Source: CAINVV01 sp963663675 (GTDB taxonomy: Bacteria; Bacteroidota; Bacteroidia; Bacteroidales; Prolixibacteraceae). Taken from it: a stretch of 64,000 nt of DNA. The DNA is taken from the NCBI GenBank assembly GCA_963663675.1, contig OY760498.1:124001-188000 (forward strand), written 5' to 3'. How positions within the stretch are numbered: the first letter of the stretch is position 1; every line of letters starts with the position of its first letter. The position numbers were made by a program, and so were the translations under genes. The notes below the pieces were generated by a model. It did no database searches. It saw only the letters and a program-made list of their open reading frames with translations, and was not told the origin of the DNA. Of this stretch, positions 45,591-54,750 are shown piece after piece.

Positions 45591-46724
45591 TTAATGCAAT
45601 TTTTCATATTCCAGTTCAAACATAATGTAGGTCCCAATGGCGTAATTGACCCCTTCTTTCGTTTTACGAGCGTAGTAATAGGGTTTTTCTCCTATACAGG
45701 TACCTTCGCAAACCCTCGTCGGGATCAGGTATTTACCGTCCTGCCTTGTGGCATATTTTTGCAGTCCGGCATGGGCTTTTTCGATGACAGGAAGGAAAGT
45801 CCTCCGGTCCAGGATCTTCAGTTCGACGCCAATAGCCATGCCATAAGCAAACATAGCGGTACACGAACTTTCAATAAAATTGCCCGGATCGTTGGGGTAA
45901 ATGGGCAACTGGTACCATAAACCACTCTTTTTATCCTGAAGTTCAGGCAGTTTCCTTGTGATTTCCTTAAGCTCCCTTGCAAATTCCTTGTAATAGGATG
46001 ATTTTGCAGGGATTGTTTTCAACGCATCTGCAGTGGCCATCACGACCCAGCCGTTTCCTCGTCCCCAGAATTCGATGCTTTTGCGTTGCGGTGTCATCTT
46101 CGCCCATCCGAACTGGCTGCATTTGTCATCATAATCGACACTGTCCTCGTCATAACCGTGCACCCAGAGCCCCCATTTCTTGTCCGCCAGTTTTTCCCGG
46201 TGAATCTTCAATTGGTCCAGCAGATCTTTGATATATTTCTCATCGCCGGTATAGCGGTACATTTCCAGGAGGAACATGCTTATCATGTAAATGGTATCAT
46301 CCCACATTTCAACGGTATCACTCCGGTGGGATACCCCACCTTTTTTTGTCCGGGGAGTAGCAAGGAAATCGGCATAAATCTTGTTCGCTTTTTCGATGTA
46401 CCTGGGATCGGAAGTAATCTTTGCCAGGAATGCCATCCCGTGTCCTGAAGCGACTGCGTTGGGATGCATGCCGTTGGCATCTTTGTATGTCAGGTCCATC
46501 GCCGTTTTGATGTAATCCAGGTATACCTTTTTAACAGCATCCGGTTTGGCATAATAGAGATGGACCATAGAATTCAGCATAGTTGCCTGTCCCCAGTCCC
46601 ATTTGTATGCCGTTGCAGGCATGAATACCTCCCGTCCGTAGACATCAAGCGAATCTACGCGTGTTTGAGCACCGGCATTCCCAACGATTAAGATCAGGAC
46701 AGCAATTACAATCAACTTTTGCAT
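45591..46724 (-). CDS. GH88/GH105-family unsaturated uronyl hydrolase
   Basis: The protein has 377 residues with a signal peptide ending NAGAQ. Family motifs are MWDDTIYMISMFLLEMY (Asp pair), FWGRGNGWVVMATADAL and ESSCTAMFAYGMAIGVE. It also has the inserted LWVHGYDEDS loop found in one branch of the family, absent in the copy at 18676-19776, so substrates probably differ. It starts 15 bp after the Gfo/Idh gene, so the oxidoreductase and this hydrolase are co-transcribed. Confidence 0.9.
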   Translation of the reverse strand: MQKLIVIAVLILIVGNAGAQTRVDSLDVYGREVFMPATAYKWDWGQATMLNSMVHLYYAKPDAVKKVYLDYIKTAMDLTYKDANGMHPNAVASGHGMAFLAKITSDPRYIEKANKIYADFLATPRTKKGGVSHRSDTVEMWDDTIYMISMFLLEMYRYTGDEKYIKDLLDQLKIHREKLADKKWGLWVHGYDEDSVDYDDKCSQFGWAKMTPQRKSIEFWGRGNGWVVMATADALKTIPAKSSYYKEFARELKEITRKLPELQDKKSGLWYQLPIYPNDPGNFIESSCTAMFAYGMAIGVELKILDRRTFLPVIEKAHAGLQKYATRQDGKYLIPTRVCEGTCIGEKPYYYARKTKEGVNYAIGTYIMFELEYEKLH

Positions 46725-46739
46725 AGCAATTATTTTTAA

Positions 46740-48113
46740 TTAGACTAAATATTCCTTGTAAACTGAGGCCCATGGTTCCCTCATTTTCCTGGTAAGCATA
46801 CTGTTGGCCAGATTGTTGCCAGTGAATTTTTCCGTTACCGGATCCCAGTCGAGGTCCTGTTGCAGCTTCATGGCGATATTGCCGAGATGTGACATGGTAA
46901 TGGACCGGTGGCCAATCTCTGCCGGGGCGATTGTTTCTTTCCCGGAATAGACGCAGTCAATAAAATTCCTGAAGTGGTTATCGCTTTTGTAGAGATGGAT
47001 TTCTGAATCAGCAATCACCGAATCTTTCAGGTTTTCCGGAAAAAGTTCAAAACTTGTTTTTCCGCGGTTGACCCATGCCCATCCATCTGTCCCGCGGAAA
47101 GTTACGCCGCTGCGGAGACTGTTCGAAATGATCAGTTTCACTCCATTGGCATAAATGCATTCAAAGTAGTATTCTGTTGCTGTATTCCAGACCGGGTGAA
47201 CAGCCCAAACTGCTTTGGATTTCTGAATCCTTATGGGCCCCGTGCGTTCGGTATCCATTCCCCATTGGGCAATATCAGGGTGATGTCCGCCCCAGTCAGT
47301 TACCTGTCCGCCGGAATAATCCAGCACCCAGCGAAAGTTGACATGGGTGCGGGCAGGACAGTAAGGTGCGTCCGGTGCCGGACCGAGCCATGTGTTGTAA
47401 TCGAATCCTTTTGGAACCGGTATAGTCTCAGTCAGGTTTCCGGTTCTTCCGTAATCCGGTGTTCCTGTTGGCAGGCCACACTCAACAGTTTGTAATTTTC
47501 CGATCCTGCCGTTTCTCACCAGCTCACAGATTCTTCTGAAATTGGGATCAGAACGCTGTTGGCTTCCGGTTTGAAAGACCACTCCATATTTTTTCACTGC
47601 ATTGACCATGGCTCTTCCTTCCGGGATCGTCAGGGCCAGCGGTTTCTGGCAATAAATGGCTTTTCCCGCTCTCGCGGCCATCAGTACCGGGATGGAATGC
47701 CAATGGTCGGGTACAACCACCTCCACGGCATCAATGTCATTTTTGGCGATCACCTCCCTGAAATCCTCATATCCTTTGCAGGAGCTGTATTTTTTCCCAT
47801 AAAGTTGTGAATAGGTATCGTTGACCAGGTTAATACCAACCTCTCTCCCACCAGGTTTGCCGTCCCAGTACCCGGTACTTTGCGTGTTGACATCGCATAT
47901 TCCGACAATTTGCACCCGCTTGTCCGTGATAAAATCCCTGATGTCGTTCATTGCCTGGTTCCCGGAACCGATGAAGGCAAGATTCACCCTTTCTGAGGGG
48001 GCAATATGGCCGTTTTTGCCCCGGGCGCAGGCCGATATGATGGTAGGAACAGCAATTGCTGAGGTGGCGGCGATGCCGGAAAGTTTAATAAAGTTACGTC
48101 TGTTTAGTTCCAT
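46740..48113 (-). CDS. Tat-exported Gfo/Idh/MocA-family oxidoreductase
   Basis: This 457-residue protein has a twin-arginine signal (LNRRNFIKLSG) followed by a lipobox-like IISAC. The Rossmann motif is NLAFIGSGNQAMND, and YCQKPLALTI replaces the usual EKP with QKP while keeping the lysine. The C-terminal domain has FRWVLDYSGGQVTDWGGHHPD, close to the copy at 14184-15500, with which it forms a subgroup. It sits between the two GH27 genes and the GH105 gene on the same strand, so here a periplasmic sugar oxidoreductase is built into the polysaccharide operon itself. Confidence 0.9.
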   Translation of the reverse strand: MELNRRNFIKLSGIAATSAIAVPTIISACARGKNGHIAPSERVNLAFIGSGNQAMNDIRDFITDKRVQIVGICDVNTQSTGYWDGKPGGREVGINLVNDTYSQLYGKKYSSCKGYEDFREVIAKNDIDAVEVVVPDHWHSIPVLMAARAGKAIYCQKPLALTIPEGRAMVNAVKKYGVVFQTGSQQRSDPNFRRICELVRNGRIGKLQTVECGLPTGTPDYGRTGNLTETIPVPKGFDYNTWLGPAPDAPYCPARTHVNFRWVLDYSGGQVTDWGGHHPDIAQWGMDTERTGPIRIQKSKAVWAVHPVWNTATEYYFECIYANGVKLIISNSLRSGVTFRGTDGWAWVNRGKTSFELFPENLKDSVIADSEIHLYKSDNHFRNFIDCVYSGKETIAPAEIGHRSITMSHLGNIAMKLQQDLDWDPVTEKFTGNNLANSMLTRKMREPWASVYKEYLV

Positions 48114-48165
48114 ATGTTATTTTTTTGTCAGAAGAAAACCTGGTAATTGTCTGTGATCCGGGTTA

Positions 48166-50187
48166 TTATTTTTGTTGTACCGGGAATAACCTAAGCATCA
48201 TAACTCCATGGAAAGGAATTTCCGCACTGAGTTCTGAACTAAATTCACCCAGCTCTTTTTGTCTCCATAGATCACGCAGGTTATATTTACCGTTCAGTCT
48301 TAATTTTGAGAAACTCAAAGTGTATTTTTCCGGAGTCTCATCTCCCCACCTGAAGTAGCTCTGAGGTGTTTTGCCATAACTTCCGGTATTGAATATCCCA
48401 ATCGCACTGGATCCGTCTTCCATTGGTTTTAGCCATACCTGGAAATCATTTTCCTCCAGGATCAGCCTGGCCGGTTTACCCAAAGGATCCTGGTTTACCG
48501 CTATCACTTCATCGTTTGTGAGCAGGTTCAGGGTAAATTTATCCAGTTGTTCGATGGGGCACCCTATGAGCAAAGGTGCTGCCAGTAAGCTGAAGATGCT
48601 GACATGGCTGTATTGTTCATTGGGAGTGAGCCTGGAGGGATGTGACTCCGTACCGATGGTCACATTGCCTAAAACCATCATGTCGGGATCATTCCAATGT
48701 CCCGGACCTGCATAATCACCCCATTTATCAATAGTGAACGCCAGGGAGTAAAGGCTGGACCAGCTGTCGCGGATATCCGGACCGGTGCGCCAGGCATTGG
48801 CTAACCTGGCCCAGTCGGCAGCTTTTTCAATAGGAGCATTGTTTGAGATACTGAAAACCACATCCCTTCCTGAATTTTTCAGGGCAGAAGACATTCGTTC
48901 CGTTGAGGTGACATCTATGCGCCAGTCATATTTCAGGTAGTCAAATCCCCATTCTGCCATTTGAATGGCATCATTTGTCTCAAACCGGTATTTCCCGATC
49001 AGGGCTGAAGAGCGCCTGTTCTTCTTGACGGGTTCATGTTTTTCACCGCCTCTTTCAAAATCAGAGGAGGCTCCCACATAGCCTGCATAACTATAAACAT
49101 AAGGGGTGGAGTAGATTCCTGCTTTTAATCCGAGGGAATGGATGTGATCAACCATTTTTTTGATATCCGGGAATTTTTCATTTGGTTGAAGTGCGTTCAG
49201 TATACCACCGCGCAATCCCTGCCACGAATCATCGATGTTGATATAACTCCAGCCGTGGTCTCTCAGCCCAGTATTCACCATCGCATCAGCAGCGGCGATC
49301 ACCTTTTCCCTGTCAAGCTTCTCAGCCCAGGAATTCCATCCGTTCCAGCCAATCGGGGGTGTCAGTGATATTGTGTCTCCAATATTTATTTTCAGTATTT
49401 TGGATGCCTCTCCAAACTCATTTTTAACTATCAAGGTTGTGGGATAGATTCCCCGTTTGCTCACTTTCCCGGTAATAATTCCTGTCGCGGAGTCTAACCT
49501 CAGTCCAACTGGCAGATTATCAGCGAAATACTGCATGGGGCGATTGCCCGTGGCAGCTATTGTGTACAAAAACGGGTTTCCCGGAGTCGCTCCAAAAACC
49601 AGTGCAGAAGTGATCCTGGGTGTTTGGGGAGGTTCGGGAGTAAGAATCATTTTTTCATCCGGATTCGGAATAAGTTTCGGTATACTATCGGCAACCATTT
49701 CGAATTTTGCGTCCGCCCAGTCGCAATATGTCCGGTTGTTCCTCAACCCCCCGATATTGTCTGTAACAAGTAGTCCCAGCCGCCTGACGCCCTTCAGGTT
49801 CAGGTCAACCTTCTTAGCCTTGTCCCCAGCCTTCATTTCACCGCTTTCGAACAGTACTTTCCTGTCGCCAATGACAAAGAATTTTACAGGAGCATCTTTG
49901 TTCCCCTTGTCATCAGGGCCAACTTCCGCAGTGAACCGTCTTGCATTGCCGTTAAGGTTGAATGGAAACACGGCAGTCGTTATTGAACCAAATCCCCTCT
50001 TATATTGTGTTCCACCGATGGTTATGGTATCTGCCAGGTAGTTGGTTTTTGCCTTGACCGGACGAATTCCTTCCGAAAATGCCACTAAGTTCAGATCGTC
50101 CACCCAGACAGTGGATGTTTTCTCGGAACAGGATCCAAAAATTAGGAGTAGGGAGAGGAGGAGGGAGAGTTTAAAGATTATGGACAT
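48166..50187 (-). CDS. NPCBM-Ig-GH27 lipoprotein, putative alpha-galactosidase
   Basis: This 673-residue protein starts with a lipoprotein signal (LIFGSC). The NPCBM domain (about 30-165) shows TIGGTQYKRGFGSI, KFFVIGDRKVLFESG and GVRRLGLLVTD. A putative Ig-type domain (about 190-275) contains GLRLDSATGIITGKV. The GH27 barrel runs from TPPIGWNGWNSWA, with GFDYLKYDWRID (nucleophile Asp in YLKYD), GPDIRDSW (likely acid/base Asp) and GPGHWNDPDMM. It resembles the neighbour at 50260-52275 along its whole length, so they arose by tandem duplication. It should cleave terminal alpha-galactose or beta-L-arabinopyranose at the cell surface. Confidence 0.88.
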   Translation of the reverse strand: MSIIFKLSLLLSLLLIFGSCSEKTSTVWVDDLNLVAFSEGIRPVKAKTNYLADTITIGGTQYKRGFGSITTAVFPFNLNGNARRFTAEVGPDDKGNKDAPVKFFVIGDRKVLFESGEMKAGDKAKKVDLNLKGVRRLGLLVTDNIGGLRNNRTYCDWADAKFEMVADSIPKLIPNPDEKMILTPEPPQTPRITSALVFGATPGNPFLYTIAATGNRPMQYFADNLPVGLRLDSATGIITGKVSKRGIYPTTLIVKNEFGEASKILKINIGDTISLTPPIGWNGWNSWAEKLDREKVIAAADAMVNTGLRDHGWSYINIDDSWQGLRGGILNALQPNEKFPDIKKMVDHIHSLGLKAGIYSTPYVYSYAGYVGASSDFERGGEKHEPVKKNRRSSALIGKYRFETNDAIQMAEWGFDYLKYDWRIDVTSTERMSSALKNSGRDVVFSISNNAPIEKAADWARLANAWRTGPDIRDSWSSLYSLAFTIDKWGDYAGPGHWNDPDMMVLGNVTIGTESHPSRLTPNEQYSHVSIFSLLAAPLLIGCPIEQLDKFTLNLLTNDEVIAVNQDPLGKPARLILEENDFQVWLKPMEDGSSAIGIFNTGSYGKTPQSYFRWGDETPEKYTLSFSKLRLNGKYNLRDLWRQKELGEFSSELSAEIPFHGVMMLRLFPVQQK

Positions 50188-50259
50188 GATTTAGAGAGTC
50201 AAATTTGTTTTCAAATGCTTCACTTTTATCTTAAAAAGTAATAGTTCAGTTGTCATTTG

Positions 50260-52275
50260 TCAGATTTTTTCCATTTTTAACAAGACCACTCCGTGGTGCC
50301 TGATTTCTGTTTTAAACGAACCATCATACTCACCCAGATCCTTTTGTCTCCATAAATCCCGTAGTTTATACTTTCCTGTCAGCCCGGTTTTGGTGAAATT
50401 GAAAGTAAAGGCTTTTGGAACTTCATCTCCCCATCGAAAATAGGACTGCGGGCTCTTTCCAAAATCTGCAACATTGAACAAACCCACTGCCAGTGAACCA
50501 TTTTCAAACTGTTTGAGCCATATTTGAATTCCGTCCTCTTCGGCCATCAACCGTGCAGGTTTACCTAGCGGATCCTGGTCTGCCTCAATCACTTCATCGT
50601 TGGTGAGCAGGTTGAGGGTAAAATCATCCAGTTGCTCAATCGGGCATCCAATGAGCAATGGGGCGGAGAGCAGGCTGAACAGGCTGACGTGACTGTATTG
50701 TTCATCCGGAGTCAGGCGGGTCGGGTGGAGTTCTGTGCCAGTCGTCACATTGCCAAGTATCAGCATATCAGGATCATTCCAGTGTCCAGGGCCACCAAAT
50801 GGCGCCCACTTGTCAATGGTGAAAGAGGAAATGTAAAGACTCAGCCAGCTGTCACGGATATCAGGACCGGTTCGCCAGAGGTTAGCTACCCCAGACCAGT
50901 TGGAAGCATTCGCAAATGGAGCGGAATTTGACAGGCTGTAAACAATATCCCTACCGGAATTCTTCAGGGCAGCGGACATGCGTTCGGCTGAGTTAAGGTC
51001 GATCTTCCAGTCGTACTTGAGGTAATCGATTCCCCATTCTGCCATTTGGAGCGCATCATTGGTCTCAAACCTGTATTTTCCGATATACCTGTATGCCCTT
51101 TTGTTGTTTTTTACTGAATCAGGGAATGCCCCATTTTCAATATCAGATGAACCCCCGGTATAACCCGCGTAGCTTGTAATCCAGGGGGTGGAGTATACTC
51201 CGGCCTTAAGTCCCAGAGAGTGGATGTAATCAACCATACCCCTGAAATCAGGAAATTTTTCATTCGGTTGTATCCCGTTGAATTTCCCACCGCGCGGGCC
51301 TTGCCAGGCATCGTCGATGTTGATATAGGTCCATCCGTGGTCCCTCAACCCCATTTTGACCATTGCATCGGCTGAGGCAACTACTTTTTCACGGTCGATT
51401 TCCCTGGCCCACGAGTTCCAGCCATTCCAACCGATCGGAGGTGTCAGGGCGATGGTTTCACCAATCTTAATTTTTAATTGTTTTGTAGCTTCCCCAAAAT
51501 TGTTTTTGGCTCTTAATGTTACGTCGTAAGTGCCTGCCAGTTTGATTTTTCCAGATATTATCCCGGTTTTTGAATCCAGGGCAAGTCCGGGAGGAAGATT
51601 ATCCGCAGTAAAACTGACCGGGCGTTGACCTGTAGCCGCGATGCCGTAGAGGACCGGATTACCCGGAGTAGCGCCGAAAATTCCTGCAGAGTTGATTCTG
51701 GGGCTTTGAAGCGGTTTTGGAGTCAGAATATACTTTTCATCGGTGTTGGGAATTGTTTCCGGGAGTGTGTTTTCAATCATCACCATTTGGGCATCTGCCC
51801 AATCGGAATAAGCCTTGCGGGGATTGTCTCCCTCAACTGTTACCAACAGGCCCAGGCGTTTGATCCCTTTCAGATTTAAACTGATATTCCTGGGGGCATC
51901 CCCCACTTTCATTTTGCCGCTCACGAACAGTATCTTCCGGTCGCCGATCACGTAAAAGGTAACCGGAACCTCCCTGTTGCCGCTGTCATCAGGTCCTACA
52001 ACCGCACTGAATTTTCTCGCATTGCCGTTGAGGTAAAAAGAAAGTACGCTGACCGACTGTACTCCGATTCCTCTCTGGTAAAATTTTCCTCCCAGCCGCA
52101 AGGAATCTCCGGAGGCACATTTCCCGGGAGATATGGAAGGAACACCTTCTGAAAAGGACTTTATTTTCAGTTCATCCAGCCATACTTTTTCCGTCTTTTC
52201 AGTACAGGATCCTGTTATCATCCAAAGCAGCATCAGCCAGAGGAAATTCCTTTTGTTAATTTTCTTATTCATCAA
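50260..52275 (-). CDS. NPCBM-Ig-GH27 lipoprotein, putative alpha-galactosidase (tandem paralogue)
   Basis: This 671-residue protein has a lipoprotein signal (WMITGSC) and the same domain order as its neighbour: NPCBM (KFYQRGIGVQSV, FYVIGDRKILFVSG), Ig-like (GLALDSKTGIISGKI), then GH27 (TPPIGWNGWNSWA, GIDYLKYDWKID, GPDIRDSW, GPGHWNDPDM). Catalytic residues are kept in both copies, so both are probably active; differences in the NPCBM and loop regions may tune specificity. Its start overlaps the end of the GH92 gene by 11 bases. Confidence 0.88.
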   Translation of the reverse strand: MMNKKINKRNFLWLMLLWMITGSCTEKTEKVWLDELKIKSFSEGVPSISPGKCASGDSLRLGGKFYQRGIGVQSVSVLSFYLNGNARKFSAVVGPDDSGNREVPVTFYVIGDRKILFVSGKMKVGDAPRNISLNLKGIKRLGLLVTVEGDNPRKAYSDWADAQMVMIENTLPETIPNTDEKYILTPKPLQSPRINSAGIFGATPGNPVLYGIAATGQRPVSFTADNLPPGLALDSKTGIISGKIKLAGTYDVTLRAKNNFGEATKQLKIKIGETIALTPPIGWNGWNSWAREIDREKVVASADAMVKMGLRDHGWTYINIDDAWQGPRGGKFNGIQPNEKFPDFRGMVDYIHSLGLKAGVYSTPWITSYAGYTGGSSDIENGAFPDSVKNNKRAYRYIGKYRFETNDALQMAEWGIDYLKYDWKIDLNSAERMSAALKNSGRDIVYSLSNSAPFANASNWSGVANLWRTGPDIRDSWLSLYISSFTIDKWAPFGGPGHWNDPDMLILGNVTTGTELHPTRLTPDEQYSHVSLFSLLSAPLLIGCPIEQLDDFTLNLLTNDEVIEADQDPLGKPARLMAEEDGIQIWLKQFENGSLAVGLFNVADFGKSPQSYFRWGDEVPKAFTFNFTKTGLTGKYKLRDLWRQKDLGEYDGSFKTEIRHHGVVLLKMEKI

Positions 52276-54550
52276 TTCCCCATTTTTTATTTGGCTGATT
52301 TGCCATTGTCAATTCCAGGATTCCTCCGTTCATGATGTCCCTGTAGTCCAGGTAGCACTTACCATACGGATTGCCATTCAGCCTGGCCGACTGAATGTAA
52401 ATATTTTCTGGGCTGTTGTTCAGGGCAATGATGGTGAAGGTCTTGTTTGCGCCGGTCTGGATATCTGTCCGGTCGAATGTCGGACTGGTAATCTCAAAGC
52501 GTGTTTCTCCCGGGCATAAGGGATGTATCCCGCAGGCAGAAAGGACATACCAGGCTGACATCTGGCCCACATCTTCATCACCAATCAATCCTTTTACCGA
52601 ATAAGCCTTGTCGCAGATAAACCTAACCCATTTTTGGGTCTGCCACGGTTCCCCCAGCCGGTTGTAAAGGTAAGGGACATGCTGAACTGGCTCGTTGGAG
52701 TGATTGTAGTACTCATTCCACTGAAAATCGGCGGGCGTTTTTTCGAAAAAATTGTTTAAATCTTTGATTACCAAATCTTTTCCTCCCATTAGGGCAACCA
52801 TTCCTGGCACATCGTGTGGTACAAACCACCCTTGCTGGTAAGGATTTGACTCGACAGTGCCATATCCGAATTTCAGCCTGCCTTTTTCAGGCCAGGGAAC
52901 AAAGCTCCCGTCGGTTAATCGTGGCCTGAAAGAGTTATAATGCTTGTCAAAAATATTTTTGTACGATTCAGACCTTTTCCTGTACAGCTCTTCATCTTTT
53001 GTTTTTCCAAGCTGACGGGCAAGTTCCGAGAGGCACCACTCGCTGTAGGCATATTCCAGGGTTTCAGAGACGGATTTTGGCGCATAGCCCAGCGTGCCAT
53101 TGCCAAATTTTTCACAGGTGTTCTTAGCCAGGTTGTACGCTTTTTCAATATCATAATTTCTGATACCCTTCGCATAGGCATCCGCCAGGACAGATACAGC
53201 CGGGTTTCCCACCATGCATCCGCTGTATGCATTCAGAAATTCCCAGCGCTCCAGGTAGTTTTTTTCGCTCTCATCTGCAAGGGTAACGAGGGAGTTGATT
53301 ATATCGCTGACCATTAACGGGTTGATGATGGTCTGTAAAGGCATCTGGCTGCGAAAGACATCCCATCCGCTAAAAATTGTACGTTTGGTAAATGCATCCG
53401 TATGATGAGTCTTTTTATCACCTCCTGTATAATTACCGTCCACATCGGTATATGCCCTTGGATCAATCATGGTATGGTAAAGGGCGGTATAGAAAATGAC
53501 CTTCAGATCCTCATTTTTGGTTTGGATGGTCATGTTTCCCAGCGCCTTGTTCCAGGATTCCCTTGCTTTTCCGGCTGTTTCATCAAAATTCCATCCGGGA
53601 ATCTCCGCTTTCAGATTTTTTTCTGCTCCTTCAACACTGACGAAGGAAATCCCGGCTTTGAGGAGCACTTCTTCGTCGGCATTCGTTGAAAATTCAGTAA
53701 AGAAACCAAGGTGTTTCCCCTCGAATTCCTTCATATTCCTGGTGATTTTTGCTTCGGAGATCCGTTTCTGGTAAGAGGCGCTGCCAACATCTTCTCGCTT
53801 TCTGCTAATTCCATCGGGGATATCTGCCGACCAGATTCCATAGTTTTTCAATGGTTTTGAGAATTTGGCGCAGAAATAAACCGTATAATCAGGATGACCG
53901 CTCCCATTGCCCCAGCCTCCGCCTTCCGGGGTGCATTGCATCCAACCGGTAATGGTGTTTTCGTCTGTTACCTTTATGTGCTGTAAAGTTGAAGTACCCC
54001 CGACTCTCCTGGCCAGGTCTACCTGGATGCGTGACTGCTGATTCGCCGGGAAGGTAAACTTCATTATTCCGCTGTGCGGGGCAGCTGTCAACCGGGCTTT
54101 GACATTGTAATCACTCAGTAACACTTCATAATATCCTGCTGATGCCTTTTCGCTCTTTTTGTCAAACCGTGACCGGTAACCCTTTAACGGGGAGTTTTCT
54201 TTCCCGGAGGAAGTCCTGAGAGGACCGGTAGTTGGCATCACCAGGAAATTACCAAGGTCACCATACCATCCGACACCGCTCATCTGGGTGAATGCAAAGC
54301 CTTCGATACTGGTGTGTTCGTTGCTGTATCCTGACCCGTTGTCACCACCTGTGATGGTATTCGGGCTTACCTGCACCATCCCGAAGGGGGTTGCCGCACC
54401 GGGAAACGTTTTTCCCCAGTCGAATGGTGGTTTGCAACTGGTACTGGCGCCGATAAACGGGTTGACGTAATCGGCAGGTTTCTTCGCTCCCTGGCCTAAA
54501 ACTGAAAAGGCAATCAAAAAAAGGAAGAAGGATAGAATCTCTTTTCTCAT
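52265..54550 (-). CDS. GH92 alpha-mannosidase-like enzyme
   Basis: The start at 54550 (MRKEILSFFLFLI) puts the signal peptide (ending VLGQ) at the N-terminus; an ATG at 54586 would add 12 residues with no signal-like features and would read through part of a tandem repeat. The protein has 761 residues. Motifs are TPFGMVQVSPNTITGGDNGS, FTQMSGVGWYGDLGNFLVM, SNEPVQHVPYLYNRLGEPW and GDEDVGQMSAWYVLSACG, with the Glu and acidic residues of GH92 in place. It is canonical where the copy at 29389-31671 diverges. GH92 enzymes are calcium-dependent exo-alpha-mannosidases. Confidence 0.92.
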   Translation of the reverse strand: MRKEILSFFLFLIAFSVLGQGAKKPADYVNPFIGASTSCKPPFDWGKTFPGAATPFGMVQVSPNTITGGDNGSGYSNEHTSIEGFAFTQMSGVGWYGDLGNFLVMPTTGPLRTSSGKENSPLKGYRSRFDKKSEKASAGYYEVLLSDYNVKARLTAAPHSGIMKFTFPANQQSRIQVDLARRVGGTSTLQHIKVTDENTITGWMQCTPEGGGWGNGSGHPDYTVYFCAKFSKPLKNYGIWSADIPDGISRKREDVGSASYQKRISEAKITRNMKEFEGKHLGFFTEFSTNADEEVLLKAGISFVSVEGAEKNLKAEIPGWNFDETAGKARESWNKALGNMTIQTKNEDLKVIFYTALYHTMIDPRAYTDVDGNYTGGDKKTHHTDAFTKRTIFSGWDVFRSQMPLQTIINPLMVSDIINSLVTLADESEKNYLERWEFLNAYSGCMVGNPAVSVLADAYAKGIRNYDIEKAYNLAKNTCEKFGNGTLGYAPKSVSETLEYAYSEWCLSELARQLGKTKDEELYRKRSESYKNIFDKHYNSFRPRLTDGSFVPWPEKGRLKFGYGTVESNPYQQGWFVPHDVPGMVALMGGKDLVIKDLNNFFEKTPADFQWNEYYNHSNEPVQHVPYLYNRLGEPWQTQKWVRFICDKAYSVKGLIGDEDVGQMSAWYVLSACGIHPLCPGETRFEITSPTFDRTDIQTGANKTFTIIALNNSPENIYIQSARLNGNPYGKCYLDYRDIMNGGILELTMANQPNKKWGIDE

Positions 54551-54572
54551 CGGCACTGAATATTTAAGGAAA

Positions 54573-54600
54573 TTGACAATTGACAATTGACTGTTGACAA
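54573..54600. repeat. Four tandem 7-bp repeats (TTGACAA type)
   Basis: TTGAC begins at 54573, 54580, 54587 and 54594; units one, two and four are TTGACAA and unit three is TTGACTG. The array lies 23-50 bases upstream of the GH92 start codon, in its promoter or leader. Confidence 0.8.
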
Positions 54601-54739
54601 TTAAGAGAATAGTTGATGTTGTTAATTATTTAAAAACACAAGCATTACTTAAAATGATTCTAATTAATAATCTGTATCCTGATTTATTGTAAATTCAAAT
54701 ATCGGTGACAGAAATTATTGGACATTGTCAACTGTCAAT
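54586..54739. repeat. 16-bp inverted repeats flanking 122 bp, MITE-like
   Basis: ATTGACTGTTGACAAT (54586-54601) and ATTGTCAACTGTCAAT (54724-54739) are inverted copies with one mismatch. They enclose 122 bp of AT-rich non-coding DNA between the GH29 stop and the GH92 start. This could be a small MITE-like insertion or a regulatory pair; no clear target-site duplication is seen. Confidence 0.5.
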
Positions 54740-54750
54740 AATCCAAAGTA

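Noticed and set aside
45540..45920. Plus-strand frame overlapping the GH105 3' end
   Set aside because: It lies mostly antisense to a clear GH105 gene, has no recognisable domain and is best explained as a shadow frame.
54586..54739. Insertion sequence remnant with transposase
   Set aside because: The 154 bp between the inverted repeats holds no transposase-like reading frame; only a MITE-like reading remains possible.
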